A DNA stretch of 64,000 bases from assembly GCA_963702835.1 (NCBI GenBank), contig OY969762.1, forward strand, positions 1,860,001-1,924,000, written 5' to 3'. Source of the stretch: JAFGAV01 sp041479055. Lineage in GTDB: Bacteria; Acidobacteriota; Aminicenantia; Aminicenantales; JAFGAV01. Numbering within the stretch: position 1 is the first letter of the stretch; the number at the start of each line of letters is the position of its first letter. Positions 29,078-38,228 of this stretch are shown here, piece by piece. The notes under the pieces were generated by a model that was not told the DNA's origin, did not search any database, and saw only the letters and a list, made by a program, of their open reading frames with translations. A program made the position numbers and the translations under genes.

Positions 29078-30093
29078 ACGGTCCGGATTATTCCATCGAG
29101 GTCAAGGAGCTGACCAAGGCTTTCGGCCGGTTCTTGGCCGTTGACAAGGTGAGCTTCCGGATCCGGCGGGGAGCCATTTTCGGCTTCCTGGGCGCCAACG
29201 GCGCCGGCAAGTCCACCACCATACGCATGCTCTGCGGCCTGCTGAGCCCGACCTCCGGCACGGCCACGGTGGGCGGGTTTGATGTCAAAGGCGAGCCGGA
29301 AAAAGTCAAGAAGCACATCGGCTATATGTCGCAGAGGTTCTCTCTCTACGAGGACCTCACCGTCGAGGAGAACATCGCCTTCTTCGGCGGCATCTACGGG
29401 CTCTCCCGAAAACGCCTGGCCGGCCGGATGTCCTGGGTTCTGGAGATGGCCGGCCTCAGCGGCCGCCAGCGGAGCCTGACCCGCGAACTGGCCCAGGGCT
29501 GGAAGCAACGGCTGGCCCTCGGCTGTGCCGTCCTCCACGAGCCAGGAATCGTTTTCCTCGATGAGCCGACCGGCGGCGTGGACCCTGTCTCGCGCCGCAA
29601 TTTCTGGGAGCTCATCAACCAACTCTCGGAGAAGGGCGTCACCGTCTTCGTCACGACCCACTACCTGGACGAGGCTGAATACTGCCATGACATCCGCTTC
29701 ATCCACGCCGGACGGATAGTGGCCGCCGGCAGCCCCCAGGAGCTTAAGACAAATACCATCCGCCACCCCATCCTGGAGGTCGACTGCGACAGGGCTGTGG
29801 AAGCCCTGGCCGCCCTGCAGAAGGAAGCCTGGGTGCTGGAAACCTCGATCTTCGGCGCCTATCTCCATGTCAGCGTCAATTCCGAGGCTGAAGGGAAGAA
29901 GCTCATTGGCCCCTTCCTGGCCGCCCAGGGCATCACCGTCAAGCGCATCGACCGGATCATGCCCTCCCTGGAGGATGTCTTCATCCAGCGGATCGAGGAG
30001 GAATCGCGGACCCAGGGCCGGCCGGCCGCGGCACCGGAGAAAAAGGCCCCCGCCCCGGAACCGGCCGGAAGGGAAGGCAACCTCCCATGCTGA
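29074..30093 (+). CDS. ABC transporter ATP-binding protein (second of two)
   Basis: The product has 339 residues. It has Walker A GANGAGKST near 46-54, the Q-loop segment YMSQRFSLYEDLT, signature region LTRELAQGWKQRL (degenerate: the usual LSGG is replaced by LAQG, as in the second half of YbhF-type ATPases) and Walker B IVFLDEPTGGVDP, followed by TTHYLDEAEYC. The degenerate signature suggests an asymmetric heterodimer with the first ATPase. The tail (about 310-339) is Pro/Ala/Lys-rich and disordered. It overlaps tolC by four bases and the first permease by seven. Confidence 0.9.
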   Translation: MNGPDYSIEVKELTKAFGRFLAVDKVSFRIRRGAIFGFLGANGAGKSTTIRMLCGLLSPTSGTATVGGFDVKGEPEKVKKHIGYMSQRFSLYEDLTVEENIAFFGGIYGLSRKRLAGRMSWVLEMAGLSGRQRSLTRELAQGWKQRLALGCAVLHEPGIVFLDEPTGGVDPVSRRNFWELINQLSEKGVTVFVTTHYLDEAEYCHDIRFIHAGRIVAAGSPQELKTNTIRHPILEVDCDRAVEALAALQKEAWVLETSIFGAYLHVSVNSEAEGKKLIGPFLAAQGITVKRIDRIMPSLEDVFIQRIEEESRTQGRPAAAPEKKAPAPEPAGREGNLPC

Positions 30094-31259
30094 GAAGCAT
30101 TTGGGCGGTCATCAAGAAGGAGCTGCGGCAGCTCCGGCGCGATCTCCGGTCTTTGGCCTTCCTGGTGGGCATCCCGGCTTTCATGCTCTTCATGTTCGGC
30201 TATGCCTTGAACTTCGACGTCAAGCACATCCCCCTGGCGGTCTGCGATAATGACCTGAGCCCGGCCAGCCGTGAGCTCATCGACAACTTCAGCCATACCG
30301 AAACCTTTGACCTGAAATACCGGCTTTCCGAAACCCATGACCTCGACCGCCTGATCAACGAGGAAAAAGTCCGGGCGGCCCTGGTCATCCCGAAGGGCTT
30401 TGCCGCCGACCTGCTGGCCGGCCGGCTGGCCCGGGTCCAGATCATCCTCGACGGAGCGGACGCCACGACCGCCTCCACGGCCGCGGGCACCATCAACGGT
30501 ATCGTCCAGAACTACTCCAGCCGGGCGACGGCCGAAGTCCTGGCCCGAAGCGGGCGGGGCGCCCCAAGCCCGCCCCTCCAAGCCGAGACGCGCGTCTGGT
30601 ACAACCCCGAGCTGAGGAGCTCCGCCTTCCTCGTGCCGGGGCTTATGGCTTTCATCCTCATGGTCATCGTGGTGATATCGACGGCTTTTTCGGTGGTCCG
30701 GGAGAAGGAGCGGGGAACGATGGAGCAGCTGCTCGTCTCCCCCATCCGGCCCGTCGAGCTCATCATCGGCAAAACCGTGCCCTACATCATCATCTCCCTC
30801 ATCTCCTCGCATCTGGTCCTGCTGCTGGGGTATCTGCTTTTCGGAGTGGCCATCAAGGGCAACTACTTTTTACTGCTTCTGGCCATGACCCTCTTCCTCA
30901 TCGGGGGGCTCGGCCAGGGCCTTTTCATTTCGACCATCACCGGAACCCAGCAAGTGGCTTTCCAGTTGGCCGTCCTGTCCACCTACCTGCCCACCTTCAT
31001 CCTGTCCGGGTTCATTTTCCCCATCAAGAACATGCCCCTTGTCATCCAGGCCATAACCTACGCTGTCCCGGCCCGGTATTTCCTGGCCGCCCTGCGGGGC
31101 GTCATCCTCAAGGGCGCCGGGCTGGCCGCCATCTGGGAACAGCTCCTGGGCTTGGCCGGTTTTGTGCTGGTCACTCTCACCCTCAGCACGCTGAGGATGA
31201 ACAGGGCCGGGTTCAAAGAGCGGAGACGGAAGAGCCGGAGGGCGGGGAGCGCGGCCTGA
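30087..31259 (+). CDS. ABC-2 type permease (YbhS/YbhR-like), first subunit
   Basis: The product has 390 residues. An N-terminal helix (SLAFLVGIPAFMLFMFGYAL) precedes a large periplasmic domain (about 45-190), then five C-terminal membrane segments. The family motif between domains, VREKERGTMEQLLVSPIRP, is followed by ELIIGKTVPYIIISLISS. It forms the inner-membrane channel with the next subunit. The basic C-terminal tail (ERRRKSRRAG) is cytoplasmic. Its stop and the next ATG share a base (TGATG). Confidence 0.9.
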   Translation: MLRSIWAVIKKELRQLRRDLRSLAFLVGIPAFMLFMFGYALNFDVKHIPLAVCDNDLSPASRELIDNFSHTETFDLKYRLSETHDLDRLINEEKVRAALVIPKGFAADLLAGRLARVQIILDGADATTASTAAGTINGIVQNYSSRATAEVLARSGRGAPSPPLQAETRVWYNPELRSSAFLVPGLMAFILMVIVVISTAFSVVREKERGTMEQLLVSPIRPVELIIGKTVPYIIISLISSHLVLLLGYLLFGVAIKGNYFLLLLAMTLFLIGGLGQGLFISTITGTQQVAFQLAVLSTYLPTFILSGFIFPIKNMPLVIQAITYAVPARYFLAALRGVILKGAGLAAIWEQLLGLAGFVLVTLTLSTLRMNRAGFKERRRKSRRAGSAA

Positions 31260-32386
31260 TGAAGAAGATTTTCCACATCATCCGCAAGGAGTTCATCCAG
31301 GTGCGCCGGGACCCCAAGCTCTTCCCCATCCTCCTCTTAGCGCCCATCCTGCAGCTCCTTCTTCTGGGCTACGCCGTGAACCTCGACACCAAGGACATCC
31401 CCGGCGTCGTCTGTGACCTGGACGGGACGCCGGCCAGCCGGGAGTTCATTTCCCGATTCTTCCACTCCGGCTACTTCAGCCTCAAGGAGCGGGTGGCCGC
31501 GGCGGAGGATGTCGGGCGATTCCTGGACAACGGCCGGGCCTCGATAGCCTTTGTCGTGCCGCGCGGTTTTGGAAATCATCTAGCGGCGGGCCGGACGGCC
31601 AGCGTCCAGGTTCTGCTGGACGGGACGGAAAGCCAGTCGGCCACGGTCGGAGCGGGCTATGTTTCCCTGATCACCTCCCGCTATGCCCAGGAGAAATCCG
31701 GCCGAATCCTGGAAGGGCTCAGGGCCGCCGGGATAAAGCCCGTCCAGGTTGACCCTGAGATCCGGGTCTGGTACAACCCCGAGCTCAAAAGCCGCAACTT
31801 CATGGTCCCCGGCGTGCTGGGGCTCATCCTGCTGGTCATGACCATGATGCTGACGTCCATGGCCGTGGTTCGGGAGAAAGAGATGGGAACCATGGAGCAG
31901 CTCAGCGTGACCCCCATCCGGCCGCTGGAGCTCATCGCCGGAAAGCTCCTCCCCTTCCTGATCATCGGGATCGTGGACGTCCTGCTGGTCACCGGTGTGT
32001 CGGTCTGGCTGTTCAAGGTTCCCATCCGGGGGAGCGTCTGGCTCCTTTTCGGGCTGAGTCTTATCTTTATGATGTCCACCCTCGGGCTGGGGCTTTTCAC
32101 CTCGACCATCTCCCACAACCAGCAGCAAGCCATGCTGATGACCGTCTTGTTCATGATGCCCATGATTTTTTTCTCGGGGTTTGTATTTCCCATTGACAAC
32201 ATGCCCAAGGTCATCCAGTGGTTTACCTATCTCATGCCGCTGCGCTACTACTGCGTCATCATCCGCGGCATCTATCTCAAGGGCGTGGGCCTGGCCGAGC
32301 TGTGGGGACAAGCGCTGGCCCTGCTGGTGTTCGGCCTGACCATTCTGGCCCTGAGCGTGCTGCGCTTCAGCAAGAAAGTCGGCTAG
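31259..32386 (+). CDS. ABC-2 type permease (YbhR/YbhS-like), second subunit
   Basis: The product has 375 residues and is paralogous to the preceding subunit along its length: N-terminal helix LFPILLLAPILQLLLLGYAV, a periplasmic domain, then VREKEMGTMEQLSVTPIRPL and five membrane segments. Both share the VWYNPEL element before the second helix. The two subunits most likely form a heterodimer served by the two ATPases. YbhGFSR-type systems export drugs and other amphiphiles; the substrate is not known here. The gene ends the operon and overlaps the convergent TIGR04076-like gene by four bases. Confidence 0.9.
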   Translation: MKKIFHIIRKEFIQVRRDPKLFPILLLAPILQLLLLGYAVNLDTKDIPGVVCDLDGTPASREFISRFFHSGYFSLKERVAAAEDVGRFLDNGRASIAFVVPRGFGNHLAAGRTASVQVLLDGTESQSATVGAGYVSLITSRYAQEKSGRILEGLRAAGIKPVQVDPEIRVWYNPELKSRNFMVPGVLGLILLVMTMMLTSMAVVREKEMGTMEQLSVTPIRPLELIAGKLLPFLIIGIVDVLLVTGVSVWLFKVPIRGSVWLLFGLSLIFMMSTLGLGLFTSTISHNQQQAMLMTVLFMMPMIFFSGFVFPIDNMPKVIQWFTYLMPLRYYCVIIRGIYLKGVGLAELWGQALALLVFGLTILALSVLRFSKKVG

Positions 32387-32673
32387 CCCGCCGAAATCGG
32401 CTTTTTTTCTTCCTCAATCCGAAAAATAACCTTGGCCAGCGGGTCGGGGCACTGAAATTCCCGGGTGATATTTAGAATGTCGTTATCCGGGTCGGTGGGA
32501 ATGCCGGCCGCGATGATGGGTTGAAGGATGCTGCCCAGGGCAAACAGGCAGACTCCGGTTCCCGGAGGGATTTCCAGTCGCGCATTGCGCACATAAAAAT
32601 AATCCCCCTCTGTGGACCGGCTGCAGGGCCCTTCAACTTTGACGATGGTGACCTTGAAGTTTTTTAGTTTCAT
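32383..32673 (-). CDS. TIGR04076-family small protein
   Basis: The product has 96 residues. The pattern (VTIVKVEGPC near the start, GDYFYVRNARLEIPPGTGVC, then LFALGSILQPII and a terminal CPDPLAKVIFRI) matches the TIGR04076 family of roughly 90-100 residue bacterial proteins with conserved Cys. The family's function is unknown; the Cys pattern hints at metal or redox chemistry. It reads against the efflux operon. The 230 bases between this gene and the TPR gene show no further gene. Confidence 0.65.
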   Translation of the reverse strand: MKLKNFKVTIVKVEGPCSRSTEGDYFYVRNARLEIPPGTGVCLFALGSILQPIIAAGIPTDPDNDILNITREFQCPDPLAKVIFRIEEEKKPISAG

Positions 32674-32903
32674 CGTTGTTTTTGACCTCCTGAGCCGAAA
32701 CGCCTGAACGCTGCTATTTTTTCAGATTTCGGAGTCGGCCGGCAAGAGCCAATTTTCCCTGCCAATTGCTTCGCCATGCTTTCCGGCAATTTTATAGTAC
32801 AATTGGGCGGAATGGCTCCCGTGCGAATGGTCAATCGGATAAAATAAGCTTATCGGATGCGGACCTCGAATATGCTTCCACAAGGTTGCCGAGGGGATTT
32901 TTC

Positions 32904-34379
32904 ATGAGGCGTAAACTGCTTGCCTTTCTTGTTTTGTCAGCGGTTTTGACCCCCTTCTTGGGAGCAGGCCTGGAGGAAGCCTGGCAGATCTATTTCGCCC
33001 AGGCCGATCAAGCCCTCCTGTCCTCCAAATACCAGGAAGCCATTGGATATTACCTTAAGGGGATTTTCTTCGCTCCGCCCAGCGAGATCCCCAAAACTTG
33101 GGACGATCTGGGCTATGCCTATCTGCAGATGCGCTCTCTGAAAGATGCGGTCGAATATTGTCAGAGGGCCCTGGCCTGGCATCCGGACAACTATGACCTC
33201 CACCTCTATCTTGCTCTGGCCTATTTGCTTTCCGATGACCTGAAACGGACCGACCAAGAATTGAAATGCATCGAACAGAAAATCTATTTCACGGAGGGTT
33301 GGGTTGAAAAAGCCCTGGGCTTCAAGCCCAAAAACAAACAGGGGGAGGAGGTTTCCAGGGAACAACTGGAACGGCTCAAGAAAGAAAAAGGGATAGGTCT
33401 CTTCCCGGACACCTCTTCCTCCGTGACCGTGAACTTGGATGCCTTCGATGAGAGGAATGAGGGAGTCTTCTATTTTATACGGGGGCTGGTCGACGCACAA
33501 ACGGGGGATCGGAAGCAGGCCCAGGAGATGTTCCGGGCCGCCGTCGAGGCCGGCTATGATCCGGAGGCCGTCCGCCTCGGACAAACACATCCTCCACGAG
33601 AGATTCCCCTCAGAATTTTTCACAGGATCTGGGAACATAACAACAGATTGGCTTTGACCTTACACGAGAAATTCGTGAAACAGGTCGAGGGCGGCCACAT
33701 CGAGAAGGCGATCCAGACGCTCCAGGAAGCCTTGGAAGTCTACGAGCAATCCTTTGAACTCAATTACAATTTGGCCATACTCTCCTACGATGTCCACAAC
33801 CTGGACCAGGCTGAAATCTCCTGCGCCCGCGCCTTATGGTTTAAGGAGAGCGATCCCGCCGCCCATGAGTTGATGGGGAATATCTATTTCAACCATAAGG
33901 CCTATGATCGGGCTCTCCTGGAATTCAGACGGGTGATTGAAATCGACGAGCGCAACGCCGCCGGCCATTTCAACCTGGGCTCGGCCTATTACCAGCTCGG
34001 CGATTCGGTCCTGGCCGAGACTCACTGGAAAAAGGCGGTGGCCTGCGACCCGGCCGGCATGAACGAGGACAAGGCTCAACCGGGCGCTGAATTGCACTAT
34101 TCGTCCCTTGTCAAAAAGACTCCCATCGCCCATAAAGCCCATCTCGCTCTGGGGAATTTATATTCCGAACGGGGCCGCCCGGAAATGGCCATAACGGAAT
34201 TCGAGGCCTCCGCCCGGCTCAAACCCGAAGACCCGGAGCCGTATTGGCATCTCGGGAAGCTTTATCTGGAACAAAAGGAAACGGATAAAGCACTGGCCTG
34301 TTTAAAGAAATATCTCTATTTGGGCGGACAGAATGAACACGAGGCCAACCAACTCTTGGACTCAATAAAAAAGAAATAG
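32904..34379 (+). CDS. Exported tetratricopeptide repeat protein
   Basis: The product has 491 residues. Residues 1-20 are a signal peptide (RRKLLAFLVLSAVLTPFLGA). At least eight TPR units are visible, for example WDDLGYAYLQMRSLKDAVEY near 70, VFYFIRGLVDAQTGDRKQAQ, NYNLAILSYDVHNLDQAEIS, AAGHFNLGSAYYQLGDSVLA and PYWHLGKLYLEQKETDKALA. TPR arrays mediate protein-protein contacts; an envelope scaffold role is inferred. GAGGGG at 32891-32896 fixes ATG 32904; an in-frame ATG at 32766 would add 46 residues lacking signal-peptide character. Confidence 0.82.
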   Translation: MRRKLLAFLVLSAVLTPFLGAGLEEAWQIYFAQADQALLSSKYQEAIGYYLKGIFFAPPSEIPKTWDDLGYAYLQMRSLKDAVEYCQRALAWHPDNYDLHLYLALAYLLSDDLKRTDQELKCIEQKIYFTEGWVEKALGFKPKNKQGEEVSREQLERLKKEKGIGLFPDTSSSVTVNLDAFDERNEGVFYFIRGLVDAQTGDRKQAQEMFRAAVEAGYDPEAVRLGQTHPPREIPLRIFHRIWEHNNRLALTLHEKFVKQVEGGHIEKAIQTLQEALEVYEQSFELNYNLAILSYDVHNLDQAEISCARALWFKESDPAAHELMGNIYFNHKAYDRALLEFRRVIEIDERNAAGHFNLGSAYYQLGDSVLAETHWKKAVACDPAGMNEDKAQPGAELHYSSLVKKTPIAHKAHLALGNLYSERGRPEMAITEFEASARLKPEDPEPYWHLGKLYLEQKETDKALACLKKYLYLGGQNEHEANQLLDSIKKK

Positions 34380-34448
34380 ACAGTCGGGCGCTCGATCCGG
34401 CCAAGCCCGTCATTCGGCGGATCGCCCTGAAGCTGAAATACATCCCTC

Positions 34449-34565
34449 TTACTTGACTTCCACGACCGGCAACAGGACGTGCGAGGGAAACTCGGCCGTG
34501 TGGTAAATCCTTTGCGCGGCCTTGCAGAATTTCGTCTCCTTCTCGTTGTGCCCGCCCGTGTTCAA
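34449..34565 (-). pseudogene. C-terminal remnant of a CocE/NonD-type hydrolase
   Basis: The last 38 codons read LNTGGHNEKETKFCKAAQ, then IYHTAEFPSHVLLPVVEVK and stop. This is the C-terminal strand pattern (IYHDAEHPSHVVLPV) of X-Pro dipeptidyl-peptidase-like CocE hydrolases. The rest of the gene is missing, and the fragment begins exactly at the boundary of the palindromic element at 34566. Nothing comparable is found beyond that element. Confidence 0.55.
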
Positions 34566-34644
34566 GGAAATAAGGTGACAGTTATCCAAATACCCTAATT
34601 ATCAAGACGTAATTTCAGTAATTAGATGACTGTCACGTTTATTC
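34566..34644 (+). repeat. Palindromic MITE/REP-like element, copy 1
   Basis: The element is about 80 bases and nearly palindromic over its length. It begins GGAAATAAGGTGACAGT, ends ACTGTCACGTTTATTC, and has an inner CTAATTA/TAATTAG pair. It is highly similar to the copies at 35375-35454 and 35974-36052, all in the same orientation. The remaining bases 34645-34825 hold no recognisable gene. Confidence 0.88.
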
Positions 34645-34825
34645 ACATCGTGCCGAGCGGCCATTCCACACGCCGCGAAAAAAGTAAACTCCTATCCCTC
34701 AAGAAACCCTAAGAGCGGGGTCGCGGCGTAGCGCCTATTGACAGGCGTCTGATTCAGGCCTAAGCTTTTTACGAACTCAGCGCAATGTCTTCAGGGATGG
34801 GAAACATATCTGGAAGGAGGAAAGG

Positions 34826-35374
34826 ATGACGAGGAAGGTCCTAATCATGACTTTAACGGCCGGCCTTGCCTTAGGGGGGATTATCGTGGCCGCTCAGATC
34901 AAGACGACGTCTTCGCCGCCCGATTCACAGCTTCTAGCGCCGACGGACCCGAATTTGCCGGACCTCATCGTTGAAGAGATCAGGTTCACCATCGAGTCCT
35001 CAGGAAGCGGCGGCACGAACGTGCGGATCTGGTACACGATCGGCAATCAGTCCGATTTCCTCTCGAGATGCTGCCCCACCGAAGAAGGAAAAAAAGCTTG
35101 GAAGAATAATCCCGTCGAGAATTGCCTGTTCCACGTCTCCTTGGAGGAAAGGGACTACCCGAGCGGTAGATACCACTGCATCGCCAGCAGTTCGACGGAG
35201 TTGACGCCTCACCAGAATCAGACTTTCAACCAGTTGGTTGTCGTTCCCTCCGGAAAGCAGAGACAGTACAGGGTCAAGGTCGATCCCGAGAATTGGATCA
35301 GAGAGAAAAATGACGCCAATAATGAAAAAGAGGCCCGCTGGCCTATTCCAGCGCTCCAACCGCCCATTAAATAA
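34826..35374 (+). CDS. Secreted CARDB-like protein
   Basis: The product has 182 residues. The signal peptide (KVLIMTLTAGLALGGIIVAA) is followed by a beta domain beginning DPNLPDLIVEEIRFTIES and ending VDPENWIREKNDANNEKEA. The opening PDLxVxxI and the closing D-x-x-N-x-(V/I)-x-E-x-(N/D)-x-x-N-N pattern are the strand-and-turn marks of CARDB adhesion-type domains. Four Cys (RCC, NCLF and YHCI) could pair outside the cell. GGAGG at 34815-34819 and AGGAAAGG support ATG 34826. Its stop codon abuts palindromic element copy 2. Confidence 0.6.
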   Translation: MTRKVLIMTLTAGLALGGIIVAAQIKTTSSPPDSQLLAPTDPNLPDLIVEEIRFTIESSGSGGTNVRIWYTIGNQSDFLSRCCPTEEGKKAWKNNPVENCLFHVSLEERDYPSGRYHCIASSSTELTPHQNQTFNQLVVVPSGKQRQYRVKVDPENWIREKNDANNEKEARWPIPALQPPIK

Positions 35375-35454
35375 GGAAACAAGGTGACAGTTATCCAAAT
35401 ACCTTAATTATTAAGACGTAAATTCGGTAATTAGATGACTGTCACCTTTATTCC
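35375..35454 (+). repeat. Palindromic MITE/REP-like element, copy 2
   Basis: It starts immediately after the stop codon of the CARDB-like gene. The terminal inverted repeat is 15/17: GGAAACAAGGTGACAGT against ACTGTCACCTTTATTCC. It could serve as a transcription terminator-like hairpin for the preceding gene. Confidence 0.9.
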
Positions 35455-35539
35455 AGCGGACGAGTTCACCTGCTTAATCGAGCAGACTTTATCGCTTATT
35501 AATATAATATCTAAGAATATTTAAGGGAGGGTGGCCGAA

Positions 35540-35923
35540 ATGCCAAAGAACGCGGCCTGTATCAAGCTTCTTCTCTGGGTCGGGATTGCCATATTCCTGC
35601 TTTGGTTTCTAGCCTTTTCCATCGCGCCCGAACGCCTGCTCCCCGCTCTGGGTCTCTCCGAAAATCATGGTTTCATCCCACGTTTGTATGGAATCTTCCA
35701 GTTGAGTTGGGCCATGTTATTCTTTTTCGCGTTGAAAGACATCGAAAAGAATATCGCCATCATCAACGGCGCCATAATCACCGGAGCCCTGACGGTTATT
35801 TTTCTCGTGGCTTACCACATCGCAAAAATCAAAACAGGCTGGTTCCTCTTGGCAAGCGCGGCCGTTCTGCTCATCTATACCGCGCTGCTTTATATTTGTA
35901 AGCCAAAAGCCACGCGGCCGTAA
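35540..35923 (+). CDS. Small integral membrane protein, unknown function
   Basis: The product has 127 residues and four predicted helices: LLLWVGIAIFLLWFLAFSI, GIFQLSWAMLFFFALKD, IINGAIITGALTVIFLVAYH and WFLLASAAVLLIYTALLYI. The last residues are basic (CKPKATRP). No family is recognised. GGGAGG at 35525-35530, nine bases upstream, favours ATG 35540 over the GTG at 35531. It sits between two copies of the palindromic element, so it may have moved or been shuffled with them. Confidence 0.6.
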   Translation: MPKNAACIKLLLWVGIAIFLLWFLAFSIAPERLLPALGLSENHGFIPRLYGIFQLSWAMLFFFALKDIEKNIAIINGAIITGALTVIFLVAYHIAKIKTGWFLLASAAVLLIYTALLYICKPKATRP

Positions 35924-35973
35924 ATCAGCCGGCGACTCTACAGGGGTTTGCTTTTCGGCCTCGCCTAAAAGGT

Positions 35974-36052
35974 GAAATAAGATGACAGTTATCCAAATAC
36001 CCTAATTATCGAGACGCAATTTCGGTAATTAGATGACTGTCACCTTTATTCC
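35974..36052 (+). repeat. Palindromic MITE/REP-like element, copy 3
   Basis: Third copy, beginning GAAATAAGATGACAGTT and ending ACTGTCACCTTTATTCC. It lies 10 bases from the end of the convergent S9 peptidase gene. No transposase for it is present in the window. Confidence 0.9.
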
Positions 36053-36061
36053 ACTCTAGAG

Positions 36062-38064
36062 TTACTTCTTCAAGAATCGATCAAACCAGTCAACCGTCCG
36101 CTGGATCCGATCGATCTGGTGGTTCGGCTCTTGGAAGCCGTGCGGCTCGCGCGGATAGCGGACCATTTCCGTCTCGATGCCGTTCTTCTTCAGAGCCATG
36201 TACATCTGCTCGCCCTGCTCGATCGGAACTCGGCGATCCGCCTCGCCGTGCAAAATAAGCGTCGGGGCCTTGGCTTTCGCCACATTCGTGATGGGTGAGC
36301 TGCGACTGGTAGATCTCGACGGCTTCCCACGGTCTGCCGGTCATGTAGTAAACGGTGAAACGCTGAATATCCGTCGTTCCGAAGAAGCTGATCATGTTCG
36401 ACATGCCCGCCCCGGGTACGGCCGCCTTGAATCGATCGCTGTGGGTGTTGATGAAGTTCGACATATATCCGCCATAGCTCCAGCCCTCGACTCCGAGGCG
36501 GTCCGGATCGGCGATGCCTTTGGCGATCACGTCATCGACTCCAGTCATGATGTCCTGGAAGTCGACCACGCCCCATTTCCCGACATTGGCTTCGATATGT
36601 TTTCTTCCGTATCCGTCGCTCCCGCGGAAATTGGGCGCAAAGACGACATAGCCGCGTCCGGCCATGACCTGCCACATGCCGTTGAACCTTGTTGACTGAA
36701 CGCCCGCGGGTCCGCCGTGGGGCTCGACGATCATCGGGTATTTTGTGCCGGGCTGATAATCGACCGGTTTGACGAGCAGGCCTTCAATCTCGCCGCCGTC
36801 GGGGTTCTTCCAGCGAATCACTTCGGTTGTCCCCAGCTTGAAATCATCCACCTGAGGGTTCATCTTGGTCAGCGCCTTCGCGTTCGTCCCGTCTGCGGCG
36901 GCTATCCAAACGTCCGCGGGACGCAGCGGGTCGCTGAGCGTAAAGACGAGGATTTTTCCGTCCTTCGATAGCCGTCCGGCCCCGATCACCCGCTCTCCGG
37001 AGATGAGCGGCTTGACGGGTCCGCCGTCCGCCGGGACCGAGAACAGATGCGTGTTCGTGCCCATGCCGGCCTGAAAATAAATCGTCTTGCCGTCGGGCGA
37101 CCAGACAGGATTGGACTTCGTTACGGTCGAAAGCCTCCGTCAGGTTGCGCGGCTGACCGCCCGTGGACGGCATGACCAGAATATCATTCTGTCCGCCTGA
37201 CTGGGGCTTCGTGCCGGCCAGGTAAGCAATGAAGCGGCCGTCGGGCGACCAGCGCGGGCTGGCATCCGGTCCCTCATTTTTCGTCAACATCACGGGCGTC
37301 CCTCCGGATGCCGGTATGACCATGATGTCTCCAAGGACGCCGTCATCGGCTTTGGGACTGGGGCGCGTCACATAGGCGATTTGTTTTCCATCGGGCGACC
37401 ACTGGGGATCGGTGGCGTCCAATCGGTCATGGGTCATCTGATTTGCCTGTCGGCCGGCGATGTCAATGACCCAGAGCTGGCTCATCTTGATATCCTTGTC
37501 CACGACGATCATGTCCCGCTTCTCTTTCATGCGTTTCTGCTCTTCGTCGCTGGCGGGCTCGGGCGAGACAAAAGCGATCCTTGCGCTGTCGGGCGACCAG
37601 CTATAGCCCCCTCCGCCAAACCCGGCTGCGGAGACGCCTCCTTTGACGTCCGTCAACTGCTGAGCCTCCCCTCCCGCGGCCGGAATGATCCAGATTTGGG
37701 ATTTCGCGGCTCCATCGCCGTCCGCCGCGCGCTTCCCCTCGCGGTTGGAGATGAAGGCGATCCATTTCCCGTCTGGAGACCATTGGGGCGCGCTCTCGTT
37801 TTTTAAGCTCCAGGTGAAACGGTGCGGCTCACCGCCGGCGGCCGCAACCATCCAAAGATGAGAAAAGGACTCATTGGCTTTAAGGTCTGCCTCCGACATG
37901 ACGAAGACCACCTGTCTGCCGTCAGGCGAAATCTGAGGGTTCGAGACAGCCTTGAGGGTCACGACATCCTCGGCTGTCATGACCCGCTTCTGGGCGGGTG
38001 CCGCCATCGCGAATAAGATACACAGCACCGCAATCGACAATAGAACTCTTCGCAGTCTCAACAT
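36062..38064 (-). pseudogene. S9 (prolyl oligopeptidase/acylaminoacyl peptidase-type) protease, two frameshifts
   Basis: The gene would encode about 667 residues: a signal peptide (LLSIAVLCILFAMAAPA), a WD40/TolB-like propeller with repeated SPDG strands (NPQISPDGRQVVFVMSE, APQWSPDGKWIAFIS), and a C-terminal alpha/beta hydrolase. The catalytic Ser is in GVEGWSYGGYMS, the Asp in HGEADRRVP and the His in EPHGFQEP. The frame is broken by one extra base near 37125 (after ...NLTEAFDR) and again near 36300 (after ...AVEIYQS); each repair restores a perfect family sequence. It is a recent pseudogene or assembly error. AGGAGG upstream supports ATG 38064. Confidence 0.8.
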
Positions 38065-38228
38065 CAAAGTTTCCTCCTTAAGGGATAGTTAACATGCCAA
38101 CGCGCACTTCATCTTCAAGCAATATTCGAACGCTTGCGAATATATTATAATATTGTTGATTCTCTTGCATTAGCTAGAGAGAAATCTTTATGGAAATAAG
38201 GTGGAAATCAGGATCAATCGTATCTATT

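Noticed and set aside
35531..35539. GTG start for the small membrane protein at 35531
   Set aside because: The Shine-Dalgarno sequence GGGAGG ends directly before it, leaving no spacing; ATG 35540 has proper spacing.
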